DNA from: Monoraphidium neglectum
Lineage: Eukaryota > Chlorophyta > Chlorophyceae > Sphaeropleales > Selenastraceae
DNA: 25,288 nucleotides
Direction of reading: 5' to 3'
Assembly (NCBI RefSeq): GCF_000611645.1
Contig: NW_014013115.1
Location: 1-25,288, forward strand
In this document: piece after piece, positions 9,048 to 24,957 of the stretch
Position numbering within the stretch: the stretch's first letter is position 1
Layout of the letters: the number at the start of each line of letters is the position of its first letter
Notes under the pieces: generated by a model
The model's database searches: none
The model's input: the letters and a program-made list of their open reading frames with translations, nothing else
Told to the model about the DNA's origin: nothing
Translations under genes and position numbers: made by a program

Positions 9048-10671
9048 TCACCCCAGTTCCAAGTCCAAGCGTCCCTCCAAGGTTGGCGGTAGCCAGCCGT
9101 GGTTAGTGACGATTTCAAAGGACGTGCACTGCGGACGCCAAGCGGCTTCCTCTAGATCTGAGCATGCTTGTTCATACTCTAGATAATGCACTGCAAACTG
9201 CAATCGACGCAATTCTCCCAACGGCGCACCCGCTAGTAACTCCCACGCTCGGGCCCCACAATCAAAACATCGCAGGTCCATTTCGACAGACACAAGCCTG
9301 CTCCACCACGGTGCGCGCATCAGACGTATTGCCGCCGTGGGTCCCACGGTTGTGAGTGCAAGCCCCAGCGTCCGCAATGCCCCGAGCGGCGCCGAAGCCA
9401 GAGACGCTGCGCCTGCCTCATGCACATCGCCGCATATGCGCAGTTGCTGCAGGCGGGACGCCCAAGGGGCATGCACAATGGCGGCGACTGCGGCGTCGTC
9501 AAGGCTTGAAGCCAGCGACAACGCTCGCAGGCGGGGCAGCGCCATGCCAGCCACCTGAGCAGCGATCGCCGCTGCAGCTTCGCAGCCCTCTGTTGTGAGG
9601 CTCAGAATTTCAAGAGCCGACATGCCCGCACCGACGAGGGCGCCCAGGTTAGTTGGGGCAACTTTGTCGGCAAATCGCACTTCATCGGCATTGTTCACTT
9701 CGAGTGCGCGCAGGCGCGACAGCCACGATGAGGGGAGCAGGACCGTCAAATAACCAACAACGCAGCCGATCCGCAGGCACTGCAGACGCGGCAGCTGCGC
9801 TGCAGCCAGTGCCGCGGCGCCGTCTGCATCAAGCGACCGCATCGCCAGTGCCTGTGCATACATGGCATGTATAGCGCCATATGTCAGCACATTCATGCAG
9901 CTTTATGCTTGCAAGCATTCAAGATGCTTGTGCTTGCACATGTGGTGGGCTTCATAACTCGCACCAGGCTGCCATTCCAACTGCTCGAGCTCTATCTCCG
10001 GCCAAGGCCATATGTGTGGGCCAGGCGCACCCTGCCTTCCCCTACCTCGAGCTGGCTCCAATTTTCAGGGGTGGACAAGGTAGCGTGTAGAGCCTGTGAT
10101 TGATATGTGTAACCGATCTCCAGATCCAAGTCGCGCAGCCCACGGTGCATCGCCGCCGCCGTAAGCAGTGCGTTGCTCACGTTGGCGCGTGAATGGCCGG
10201 CTTTGATCTTGAGCCGCCGCAGCGCCACGAGCGTCAGCAGCAGCGCGGCCACCGATGCAGCTGCCGGGTGGTGGTTGTCAGGGTCCAGGTGGCAGCAGCA
10301 ACATTCAGCATGCTTTGACCTGCGCAACAACAGCTGCGCAACAACGGCGGCCCACCTGGCCGTCCCCCTGGCGGCAGCTCCTACGGCGGCAGCAAGCAAT
10401 GGATAACAGCACTCATGAGCTCTTGCAGTCCTCGCAGCACTTGCAACCCCGGGAACCTACCCATGCCCGGGCTGGCGTCGTCGCTGGGGACGCAGATGCG
10501 CATCTCGGTGACGAGGGCCCCGACGCCAGCGCGCGCGCCCCTGCTGACCAGGCGCAGGGCGCCCGCCATTTTGGGGTCGCTCAGCAAGGCGGCGGCGCAC
10601 GATGCAATGAAGGGGTCGGGCAGGGCTGTGTTGGGCCCAAAAGGAAAGAGGCGCGGCTGCAGCGCAGCCAT
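9048..10671 (-). CDS. Leucine-rich-repeat protein with F-box-like N-terminus
   Basis: Proposed minus-strand exons are 10671-10385, 10319-10046 and 9851-9048, giving 454 residues. The second junction (donor GAG|GTAGGG, acceptor CACAG|GCA) joins ...ENWSQLE to ALAMRSLDADG and continues the repeat register well. The first junction is less certain: the frame changes near 10384, and a GT-AG intron of only 65 nt (10384-10320) restores it. The N-terminus (LPDPFIASCAAALLSDP, then LRLVSRGAR) resembles an F-box helix set. Afterwards come irregular leucine-rich repeats of the RNI type, such as LPRLQCLRIG, LSRLRALEVNN, MSALEILSLTTEG, LPRLRALSLAS, ASRLQQLRI and LGELRRLQF. Such proteins are usually substrate receptors of SCF ubiquitin ligases or chaperone-like scaffolds. 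No signal peptide or membrane span is seen. Start at 10671 has a good ACCATGGC context. Confidence 0.72.
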
Positions 10672-10820
10672 GGTGTTCCTGGGGGCGCAACGGAGGGGGG
10701 ATGGAGGCGCGACTTGGCATGCATACGGCATGGTAGCGGTGCTGCCAAGCCGTTCTAGCTGGAAGTCCCACGTGTGAATCATTGGTGGGGATCACCCGCC
10801 ACTACGCCGCCCTGCGCCTG

Positions 10821-10868
10821 ATGCCTTGCGTCACCAGTTTACCCATGCCTTGCGTCACCAGTTCACCT
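10821..10868. repeat. 24-nt tandem duplication
   Basis: Two adjacent copies of a unit beginning ATGCCTTGCGTCACCAGTT differ by only two bases (T/C). They lie just upstream of the LRR gene on its promoter side. Confidence 0.8.
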
Positions 10869-11917
10869 GACCGACTGCTGCAGCGCTGAACAGGGCGTTT
10901 GTTGGTGCCGACGTGTGGATCTGCGAGCGGAGGACTGCGCATGAAGAGGCTGAAATGATGTTTTCAGCACTCCCTTATCTGCCAGGCGCTGGCTTGTCCA
11001 CACGCATCACCGTCGCACCTGGCTCCTGCGGTGATGGGTGCTGCTGAGCTGCTGCTTGCTGGTTGCCGTGCGACTCGAATGCCCTCTCACCCGCCACCAA
11101 GAAGAGATACGCTATCGATGGATGGCTGGATTGAGAAAATTATTCGACCCCGTGGGTTGTCAGCACGCGGCAGTGCGCGATCAGATCGACGTGTGTGTGT
11201 TTATATGTAGATCGCCCCGCCGACCTCAACGGTCACAAACATATTTGAGTGGTTTGAAACATGGTGACATGGCTCAAAGACCATATGTGTGATACCGTAA
11301 GCAGCGCGTACCACACTGGCCAACACGGATGGGCAGCGACTACCCCCTGTCCAAATCCTTCCGAGACTGGCTTCGGGCACTTCGCACTGCAGTTTGCTGG
11401 GCAAACTTCACCTTGCTGCAATTTGACTGTTCTGTTGCCAAGCATTGGGACATTTCCCCCCGTCCCTTCAGGACAGTATGAAAAGCCGTAGTCCCCTTTT
11501 TTTGGGGCGGCTTCCCGCGTGCCCGCTCCCGACCGCTCCAAATTGCTTGCTGGGTGGGTTGAGGTGCCCGCAAGCTGCATGCTGGATGCGGAGTGGTGGG
11601 GCTCGGCTGGGGTGGGGCGCACAGGCCCGATCTTGCGTCGATAAGCAAGAGCTCGCCACTGTCACTGGCAGGGAAAAGGTAGCACCTAAGCGTAATGCAC
11701 TAGGGAAAACTTGCTGCAGCGTGCTGATGGGCAAGGGCTGACAGTATGACGGTCAGCATACAAGGCGTTCAGCCCGGGGGCACCTGCAAGCAAGGCTAGC
11801 TGTTTGGCTCTGTTTGCGCAACTGCAAGCAGCCAGGCGCATGTTTGGCTCCAACAACTCATTTAGGCGCGGGGATGCAGCCCCAACTGCTCAGAATTTAA
11901 ATTCAGCGGCCTTCTGT

Positions 11918-11965
11918 GCCTTTTCGGCACGGCCAGCTAAAGCCTTTTCGGCACGACCAGCTGAA
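11918..11965 (+). repeat. 24-nt tandem duplication encoding AFSARPA(K/E)
   Basis: Two adjacent copies beginning GCCTTTTCGGCAC differ at two positions. In one plus-strand frame, open from about 11804 to 12013, they encode AFSARPAK then AFSARPAE. I see no further coding support, so I treat it as a repeat rather than a gene. Confidence 0.75.
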
Positions 11966-12045
11966 GCGAGCCATGGAGCAAGGCACTGGACAACGCCAGC
12001 CTCCAACCATTAGATTGGTTGACCGCTGGCTGGGACTCCCCGCAT

Positions 12046-12077
12046 GAGCGTCCGACGCTCATGAGCGTCGGACGCTC
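12046..12077. repeat. Perfect 32-nt palindrome
   Basis: GAGCGTCCGACGCTCA is followed directly by its exact reverse complement with no loop. Outside it, CGCAT on the left pairs with ATGCG on the right after a 4-nt bulge. A short hairpin (CAACCA/TTGGTTG) lies about 40 nt upstream. Confidence 0.85.
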
Positions 12078-14075
12078 ACGCATGCGATGCAGTATATCCA
12101 GCAAGCCAAGAGCCTCTTAGATACGTGAGATGATTGACATGTAGGAGTTGGTTCCCACCAGAGGTTGGTGGCGCGTGCCGGCTATGCAACTGATGCACAG
12201 TACGGGTGTTGCATTTCAGGTGGCGACCGCCTGCAGCGGTAAGCGGCGCTGTGGTCCGGTGCACACTGGCCACACCTGCATCAATCTGAGAACAATGAGG
12301 GGAGGGAGACAAAGGGAGGCGAGCAAGGTTGTGAGTGGTGTTGCGTACAAATGTGTGCGTCAGCGTTCGTGCCGTATGCATGGTCATGTCCGCGGTGCGC
12401 ACTGTAAGGAAAGACACCGCCGCCCTGCACACGTCGCTTGAATACCCGGCCTTGTCCCCACAGATGCTGCACCTCATCCCTGAACAGGCAACAGGCGGCA
12501 GCGGCGGCGGCGGCGGCGGTGGTGGGTCGCGAGTCGAGAGAAGTCTTATGTTGCGTGATGCCGTGCGTGTGTTGGATGAACCCCAGGAAAACATACCCAA
12601 GTTTGATGCACCCGCACAGGCAACCTCATGCATGTGGGCGGAACGTTGAGGACTGACAATCGAATTTGCTTGCTTCAATCTCCTGGGAGAGGGGGCGAGA
12701 GTTGGCACCGCAGCGGGGACGCTCAGTGGCCCCTGGCTTGTGAATGATCCGTAGCTTGTAGGCCATGGTGAGCTAGCGTATGTGGCAATGCTGGCAGTTG
12801 CGTGTCTCCATCTCACCAGCAAGTAGAGCTAGTGTCACGCGGCCCGTGGCTGCTGGTCGCCCGAAAGCGGCTGCCGCACGGCTGCCTCGCACCTGATGAG
12901 TAAGGACTGCCGAACCGCGCGCAGTCCCCTGGCATCTAAAAGTGATCACAATGATGCCGACCTATGGCAAAAGCACACCATTCTTGGCCACGACACTGGT
13001 GACCAGCAGTCTGGGTGGATGACGCCCGCACAACGATGGCTTTTGTCTACTCGACGCGAGTGCCGACACAATAAGCATCGCGATTCTGCACCCAATTGCC
13101 CCGAGTAGATGTCAAGCGTTGTCAAGAATTGTTTTTGTAATTTGGTGCTTGCGATCGATCAGCTTGCGCTCAGCCCCACAAGCGACTGGCGCGGACTCCA
13201 GTCTCTTCATCACATTAATTATAGACCTGCGTGTGTCTATCAGGTGCAGTGGAGGCGCAGATAGCGAGCTGTATACGACAAGGTGAGCGCTCCGCAGCCT
13301 AATGCACATGTGCTATCCCATGGAGATCTGATGGAACTGTTTGTGAGCGTCCCGCCACCCAACGCCGATACGGTCGTAAAATTTAACTAAACATGTAACA
13401 TTGTAGACCTCCATGGCTCGGGTGTGCACCACCCATCCATCACCAGGTCACCATGCTTACTCAGTTCACCACGGCTCGCTTGTCTTATTTCCTCTTTAGA
13501 ACCCAACTAAAATCTAGAAGGTCGGTGGCAATCTGCACCTGTGAGAGATGTATCTTCTCCAGGAGCTAATGCTGTTGAGATGCTGGGCTGCATCAGCGGC
13601 TGTCATTGCATCAAAGCCGACCGCTGCCCACGAGCGAGCAAATGAGCGCAGCGAGAAGGGCTGGACCCAAAAACCTTGCAGGAAGTCACTGCTGACCAGT
13701 GACAATAGTTCGCATTACAAGCTCCACGTCATCAGTGGGCTGTGCTCCACCGCCCGGCCGCCGCTGCCCAACTTGAGTTTCTGCTGTACATGCATGTGCA
13801 GTGGATGTGTTCGGTATGTCGTTAAACGCAGTCAGATGATCAGACACCTCACGCATGTGCACACGGGTTATGCATGTGCAGCATCCCCCCCGGATTCATT
13901 TTTTGTGTCAATTTAGTTCCGGCGCACCAACAGACCAGCGCACGTGCGTGCATAGGCACACACACATGCACGTACGCGTGCACACATACATGCACTCGTG
14001 TCCACCCACCCGCCCGCCAACGCACGAGTGCGTGCGCACACAGGGATACACACACGCGCACGCATGCATTCACAA

Positions 14076-14078
<3 letters not shown>

Positions 14079-14147
<69 letters not shown>
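14079..14147. repeat. (CA)n microsatellite, about 34 units
   Basis: This is an uninterrupted CA tract inside a wider purine-pyrimidine alternating region (about 13920-14300) that also holds GCGCAC repeats near 14255-14288. Such sequence favours Z-DNA. Open frames through it code only His-Thr or Val-Cys repeats and are not genes. Confidence 0.95.
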
Positions 14148-14151
<4 letters not shown>

Positions 14152-14423
14152 GCACGCTCGCACGCACACAAGCACGCACGGGGGTGAAGAATGCACAGTA
14201 CAGCATGCGTCACGCGCAGAGCACACGTCAAGTGCACGAGAGCGCCCGAGCCCGCGCACGCGCACGCGCACGCGCACGCGCACGCACACGCCACACCAGC
14301 AGTGCGCACACCGCTGCACGGCAATTTTGTTGCAGTTACTCCACCCATGTGACGGCTGCTGCCTCCTCGTGCCCTGCTGAGGAAGCATACCGCTGCAAAC
14401 ATTCCTCGCGCCCTTTGCCTTCC

Positions 14424-14465
14424 CATTGTCACCACTGCTTCCGGGGGGAAGCAGTGGTGACAATG
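14424..14465. repeat. Perfect 19-bp hairpin with GGGG loop
   Basis: CATTGTCACCACTGCTTCC, four G, then the exact reverse complement. It lies 234 nt before the start of the secreted modular protein gene and about 97 nt upstream of its TATATT box. It could be a protein-binding site, a structured RNA or a mobile-element footprint. Confidence 0.9.
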
Positions 14466-14561
14466 TCGAAAATCTGCTTCAGCAGATCATGAACTCCCCC
14501 ATATCCATAGACCTGGCCACGTTGTGTCAGGCACACAGCTCTGGCTAGCACCGGGCTTTTC

Positions 14562-14567
14562 TATATT
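14562..14567 (+). promoter_or_regulatory. TATA-like box (TATATT)
   Basis: TATATT lies 137 nt before the ATG at 14699. The same hexamer occurs about 105 nt before the ATG at 1312, which supports both as core promoter elements. Confidence 0.4.
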
Positions 14568-14698
14568 CGCAAACCTGGTGTTTTAATTCTGACTCCAGTT
14601 GCTTCGCTGACTGTCCACCTGCATGCTGTGCACTTGCTTTCAAACGCAGACTCCCTAATCTTGACCAGGTCGTACTACGTAGGAGGAACGTGGCACCG

Positions 14699-17402
14699 AT
14701 GCATAAAATGAGGGTCTGCACGACAGCTGCCGTTACAGCGCTGCTGCTCCTGGCTGTGCTGGGTACAGTGGATGCAGGTGAGAGGACTCGCAAGTTGTCA
14801 TGTTGAAATAACGCGCTGCCTGGCCATGAGAACCCGCTCTGTGCAGTGTGCGCAGGCAAGGCGGCTGACTGGGTATAAGCATATACAAGGCAGCGCACAT
14901 GCTAGGCATGTCGCAGCATGCGCGCATTTCTGTACCTGGGGCTTTTGGGTCCAGCGTGTATAGTAGTCCAGGCTAGCGCTTCCACTTTGATTATCCTCTG
15001 ATGCAACGAACATGACGTAAGGCTGGTGACCGCTGTCTGCTAAGCCGCCCCTCTGCCAAGCCGCCCCCCTCCTTGCGCGTCGGATCACGCGCAACTGTGC
15101 CCACCAACCTCTGGCTTTCGCTCATAGGTTGTGCCTCCTACAGCATCAGTGGCGTCCCCACGACAACGATCATTGCTGACTCTGTCGGGCGAGCCGCTGT
15201 TGACGTCACTCTAGAACTGCAAGGCTACACTCCCAGTCAGGTGACAACAAATGACTGTCAGATCAAGTCAGGCAACACGTGGACGTGTGGCGACCGTTAC
15301 GTGGGCTCGTACAGCATCACGTTCTTTGCCAATGATTGGATGGCAGAAGACGGGACAGTCACTGACGGTGAGCCAAGTGTGGCTTCAAAACACGTGTTCT
15401 GTCGAAGTTGCAATTCTTGTTCAGGAGACACGCATGCATGGCTGTGCCCTTCATCAAGCACAATGCCCTGTGCACAAGCAAACCAACCAAAATGATTTGC
15501 ATTCACATGCCGACCGCCAGTGCATGCTGATGGCAGCGTGGCGCTCACGCGATTTCAGTGCAGCCCAGGGGGGAACGTACGCAGATGGACGTTGCCATGC
15601 AGCGGCAATCACTCACGCTCATGCAGGTCTTTCATGCATTCTGCACCTGTTTGAAGTGGTAGACTGCGCGTGGTCTTGATACAAGAGATATTGACTTGCA
15701 AGGGCCCGTGCTTCACACTGCAGGATGCCTCTCCAGTTTTACAACAATTGTCAAAGTGATACCAAGCAGAGGTGGGTTTGGCTTCACTGCGCGGTCAGGT
15801 GCATGCGAGCAACCTTTAATGCACCTGTTGGCACATGCTGAGATTGAGGTTGCATACATCTGCCGCCGCACAAGGCCAGATTTGTCCTTGTCAAAAGGCT
15901 CCTTGTGTCAATCAGCCACCGTTTTGTTCTATATCCTGCTGCTCTTGATGATTGCAAATGCGCTTATCTTCATGGCCTCTGCACTTCCTCACCCCCACGC
16001 CCTCTTTCCTGCACATGCGCACATGATCTGCACAGATTGTAGTGCCTACCTCCTTGATGCAAAGGCCACCGCTGCCTCAGTGCAGGCCGACGACAAAACC
16101 TACACGGGCACGGCAAACTTTGTGCTCAAGCTTGGGACATACAAAAAAGAGCAAGTACGTGTTCAAGCACCTCTAACCTGTGACTGGCATGAGGGCGCGT
16201 CGTGGACATGTTCAAGCCTGGAAGTGGGGTCACAGACTGTGAAGTTCACGGCCGATGATGGTCAAGGTGAGCTTCGTTTTACCTCAAAATTGTCGAGATG
16301 GGTGTTGCTGATTTTTAGGCACATTGGAGGCACATGCTTGCACAAGCACATGATTGCATAACACAACCTCAATTGTGCAGTGATTGAGAGACGTTTGCTT
16401 GTAGGCGCTCGGCAATGCACGCACTTGCTGAGCCTTCCTCGCTACCCTGCGCATTTGCATGTGTGTATTTCCGCGCCCTTTCTCCCCAACAGGACTGGGC
16501 GCTTCGTTCCCCTCTCCCCCCGCGCTCCGTTTCCCCCTCCCCCCGCGCCTCCCTTGCCTGCATCCTGAGCCACTCAAGTGGCGGTCACTGACATGACTCA
16601 CCACTCGTCAACACCCTACCTGCGCAGGCTGTGTCAAGGAGGCCAGTGTCACAGTCAATGTATCTCCGGACACACACGGTGCGCGTGAACCACCGCATAC
16701 ACTCCTCACGTCATATGCACGCACGTATGTCCCTCAGGTCATGTCAATCAGCCTGCACACTTTGTGGATGCTGACATCTGAGTTTGTACACAAGCTACCG
16801 CGCCTGCCTGACGTGCTCCCGTACGGGATATTTAGGGAGAGCATTTTTGTGTGGCTTGCGTTTGCTTCGTTGCAGCGCACCCACACGTGCGCGCACCCTC
16901 CACCTTGGATTTCTCCTCCCCAGGCTGTAGCCTCTATTCCCTCCAAAGCCCTGAGTCAATGGTTTCTGCTACCAAGTTCGATCACAGCCCCGTCATTCAA
17001 GTCAGGTTGCTGACGTTCAAATACAACGCTCAGAACATCCATGTTGACTCACCCTTGTGCTCCCGTGCGATCTGCGGGCCAGAGATCAACACTCCCTTCC
17101 ATGCGTGTTTCACCTGCAAGAATGTGCCAATGGGCGACACAACAATCAACTTTACTGCTGTTGAAAACGGTGAGTACTACATGCGGCGTTTCAAGCAGGA
17201 GCGCAGAAGTCATTTGCACTGGTGTCAGATCTCTTAATTGTTCACGCCCCTGTCATCATTACCTGCTCGCCCCAAGCACTGACCCAAACAATACCATGGA
17301 CCCGATGCCGCAGGCTGCATGAGGCAGGCCAGCACCAAGTTGAAAGTGGTGCCGACCAACATACATGGGTGGAGGCTGGATAAGCGTGTGGCAATCACCT
17401 GA
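14699..17402 (+). CDS. Secreted protein of three Cys-rich Ig-like modules
   Basis: Exons are 14699-14777, 15128-15367, 15724-15771, 16036-16266, 16628-16678, 16924-17169 and 17314-17402, giving 327 residues (324 from the second Met at 14708). All six introns are phase 1. The N-terminus is a signal peptide (MRVCTTAAVTALLLLAVLG, cleavage near VDA). Three modules of about 95 residues follow. In each, a long exon of 77-82 codons starts with Cys (CASYS, CSAYL, CSLYS) and ends with a beta-strand motif (ITFFAND, VKFTADDGQG, INFTAVENG), and a short exon starts with Cys (CLSSFTTIVKVIPS, CVKEASVTVNVSP, CMRQASTKLKVVP). The F-x-A-D..G-C..VxVxV pattern resembles HYR or other Ig-like beta-sandwiches. Four Cys recur per module, suggesting two disulfides. 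It is probably an extracellular matrix, cell-wall or periplasmic-space protein; binding partner unknown. No transmembrane anchor is visible. Confidence 0.8.
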
Positions 17403-18537
17403 TCTGAAGCGTGAAAACAGCTCTCAAGAATTGGACTGCGCACGCTGTTGCCCGGACAAATTCCGCAAGGGCCCCTTCCCAGCAAAAGGGTCCGTCCCCT
17501 CAGAGGCCCGCCTGTGTTGCGGGGCCCAAGACCATTGCGCTGCCCCTCAACCAAGGTATTGGGAAGGGGTGGTTCTGGTGCCCGAACGCCACTCCTGACG
17601 GTGCGCGTTTGCGCTTCTCCACTTGCTAGTCTCCCTCGGCCGTGCTCCGCGGCTTTGCGAGCCTGGATGGTGTAGTGCAGGTAGTCACCGCGCGGCTGTG
17701 CACACAGCTCAGCTGTTGAAGTCTGTTTGCCAGCAGTACAGGATCCCCAGAATATTCCATCCGTGCGGCTGAAAACACATCTGAAACAGACATCAGCGTG
17801 CCCCAGATCTCATTACAAAGCCTGACGACATGCAACTCTCCCCCCAGCGCTCCCCTGAATTGCGAGGTGCTTCCAGAGGCATCAAAGCCGAATTAAATGA
17901 AATAAAAATGCTCAAACGAAATGCGTCAGGGAGTAGCATTCTGAGCACGTACTCTTGACCCATTTGGAATTGAGTGTTTTGGCAACTGGCCCCACAATGG
18001 TGTATATCATGTCATTGTTCAATGCATACAATTAGACACAATCATTGTGCTTTTTCGCTGGATTCATGATTCCCAAAACTCTGTTACAACTTGTTTGGCC
18101 AGCAGATTAAACATGTCGCCGTCAGACCTCCCTGTGCTGCAGTAAAGCATGACCTCACGTGTAGGTATTACATGCGCTCAGCTGTAGCAAGATCACGATG
18201 AAGGTGGCCTGAGCAGAAGCAAGGAAGCGCGATCCGCCCCGACAGCTGAAATAATGCAGCGCTTTCAGGGCACAACCATCAGACAGGGTTTGGCAGCACG
18301 CTCGGGCGGGCGCCAATTCAAATAAACAAAGGTCAATTTCCACGACACGCCCGAATACAGCGGTGCACGAGCACCATATCATGCAAATTGCCGCACCGAG
18401 CCCAGCAGCCACGCCGAGCTGGGGACCGACCGTAACAGACCGTACCACCGTCCGCTTTGCACCCGTCCAGTGGCACTCCCCAATGCCGACCGGCTCGAGT
18501 GTGCAGCACCCGCTGCCGAGCACCGTCTGCTGGCGCC
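17403..18537. other. Convergent intergenic region
   Basis: The secreted-protein gene (plus) and glycerol kinase (minus) end facing each other. The middle, about 17880-18180, is AT-rich. It holds an AATAAA at 17901-17906 and minus-strand TGTAA motifs at about 18084-18088 and 18168-18172. A plus-strand open frame at 17411-17629 has no module similarity and is probably 3' UTR. I see no other gene. Confidence 0.4.
18168..18172 (-). terminator. Candidate TGTAA poly(A) signal of glycerol kinase
   Basis: The plus strand reads TTACA. The motif lies about 366 nt past the glycerol kinase stop, a usual 3' UTR length for green algae. A second minus-strand TGTAA lies some 85 nt further on. Confidence 0.4.
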
Positions 18538-24233
<5,696 letters not shown>

Positions 24234-24957
24234 GCCAGGCGCGCGGCGCGCGCCAGTGGTCCGTCAGCCGCTCAGGTCGCTGCCTGTCTCGCCTGACACA
24301 GCAAGTGCTGACGCCACTGTTCAGACTTGCTGGGCCCCCGTCTCTGCAGCAACTGTGCGGGAGAACGCGGCCAAACGATGCAGTTGTTGGGAGCTCAGCC
24401 CAGCTTCGTCCTTGTCAGCCACCGGGCGCCCGAGGGGAGTCATAGCCCGGTGCCAGGGTGATATTGCTCACCCAAGTATCAAATCCTAGGCAATGAGGCT
24501 TTAATAGCCGGTGAGCCGGTGGTGACCGCGGAGGTTGGATGTAGTGGGAGGTTGAAGCCTCCACGTCAGCTGTGGCACAAATCACAAACAAGCAATATGA
24601 GGGTTTCGTTCAGAGCGTGAACATTATTGTGGGGCTAGTGAGCGTGAATGAGATCACTTGTCTCTACACTACCCTTTTGATTTGGCACACTACAGGCGTT
24701 TTCTGAGGTTGTATGTTGTTGTGCTTCCAGTTGATCTGAACTCTATGTATAGTGACAAGCTGGAGCTGTACCTTATCGCTTCTTCCTGGCAACCTTGTGA
24801 CACCCGGGCCGCGGGATGGCAGTGCTTGTAATCAGGGTCCACTCGCATATATAAGTCGGCCCTTATCACGTTGAGGCATCGCGCCGTTCCATTGCACTGG
24901 AGGCCGCAGCAAGCGCGCACGCGATCAGAAAGCAGCGGCGCGTGTGCTCGAGACACG
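24234..24957. other. Divergent promoter region
   Basis: This separates glycerol kinase (minus) from the gene starting at 24958 (plus). On the minus strand TATTAAAG at about 24499-24506 could serve glycerol kinase. On the plus strand TATATAAG at 24848-24855 serves the right-hand gene. The middle part, about 24560-24760, is relatively AT-rich. No coding exon or repeat is evident. Confidence 0.45.
24848..24855 (+). promoter_or_regulatory. TATA box (TATATAAG)
   Basis: A strong TATA consensus lies 110 nt before the ATG at 24958. Transcription starting about 30 nt downstream would leave a 5' UTR of roughly 75-80 nt. Confidence 0.65.

Larger units (their letters stand above)
10672..14698. other. 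4-kb stretch without a convincing gene
   Basis: I found no exon chain with consistent phases or family similarity on either strand. The contents are a 24-nt tandem pair (10821-10868), another 24-nt pair (11918-11965), a perfect 32-nt palindrome (12046-12077), a GGC tract near 12496-12525, a 69-nt CA array (14079-14147) in CA/CG-rich DNA from about 13920 to 14300, and a perfect 19-bp hairpin (14424-14465). Weak exon candidates are a plus-strand frame at 12464-12649 after a CCCACAG acceptor and a minus-strand frame at 13705-13514 ending at a GTGCAG donor. A non-coding transcript or a gene with short exons cannot be excluded. Confidence 0.45.

Noticed and set aside
10821..10868. CRISPR-like repeats
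   Set aside because: Only two directly adjacent copies with no spacers; a plain tandem duplication.
12076..12822. Minus-strand open frame of 248 codons with a poly-Pro run
   Set aside because: No recognisable domain, composition close to random GC-rich translation, and it spans a simple GGC repeat. A weak plus-strand exon candidate (12464-12649) occupies the same DNA; neither is convincing.
13514..13705. Minus-strand frame of 63 codons (LQGFWVQPFSLRSFARSW...)
   Set aside because: The composition is protein-like and it meets a possible donor (ACAG|GTGCAG), but I found no phase-matched neighbouring exon.
14424..14465. Bacterial-type intrinsic terminator
   Set aside because: The hairpin is strong, but the window is eukaryotic and no U-tract follows.
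13849..14492. Long open frames (His-Thr or Val-Cys repeats) on both strands
   Set aside because: They are translations of the CA microsatellite and its flanks; composition is not protein-like and no start or splice context supports them.
17411..17629. Plus-strand frame of 72 codons after the secreted-protein stop, with two Cys near its end
   Set aside because: It does not align with any of the three modules and needs no splice from exon 7, which ends at a clear TGA. Most likely 3' UTR.
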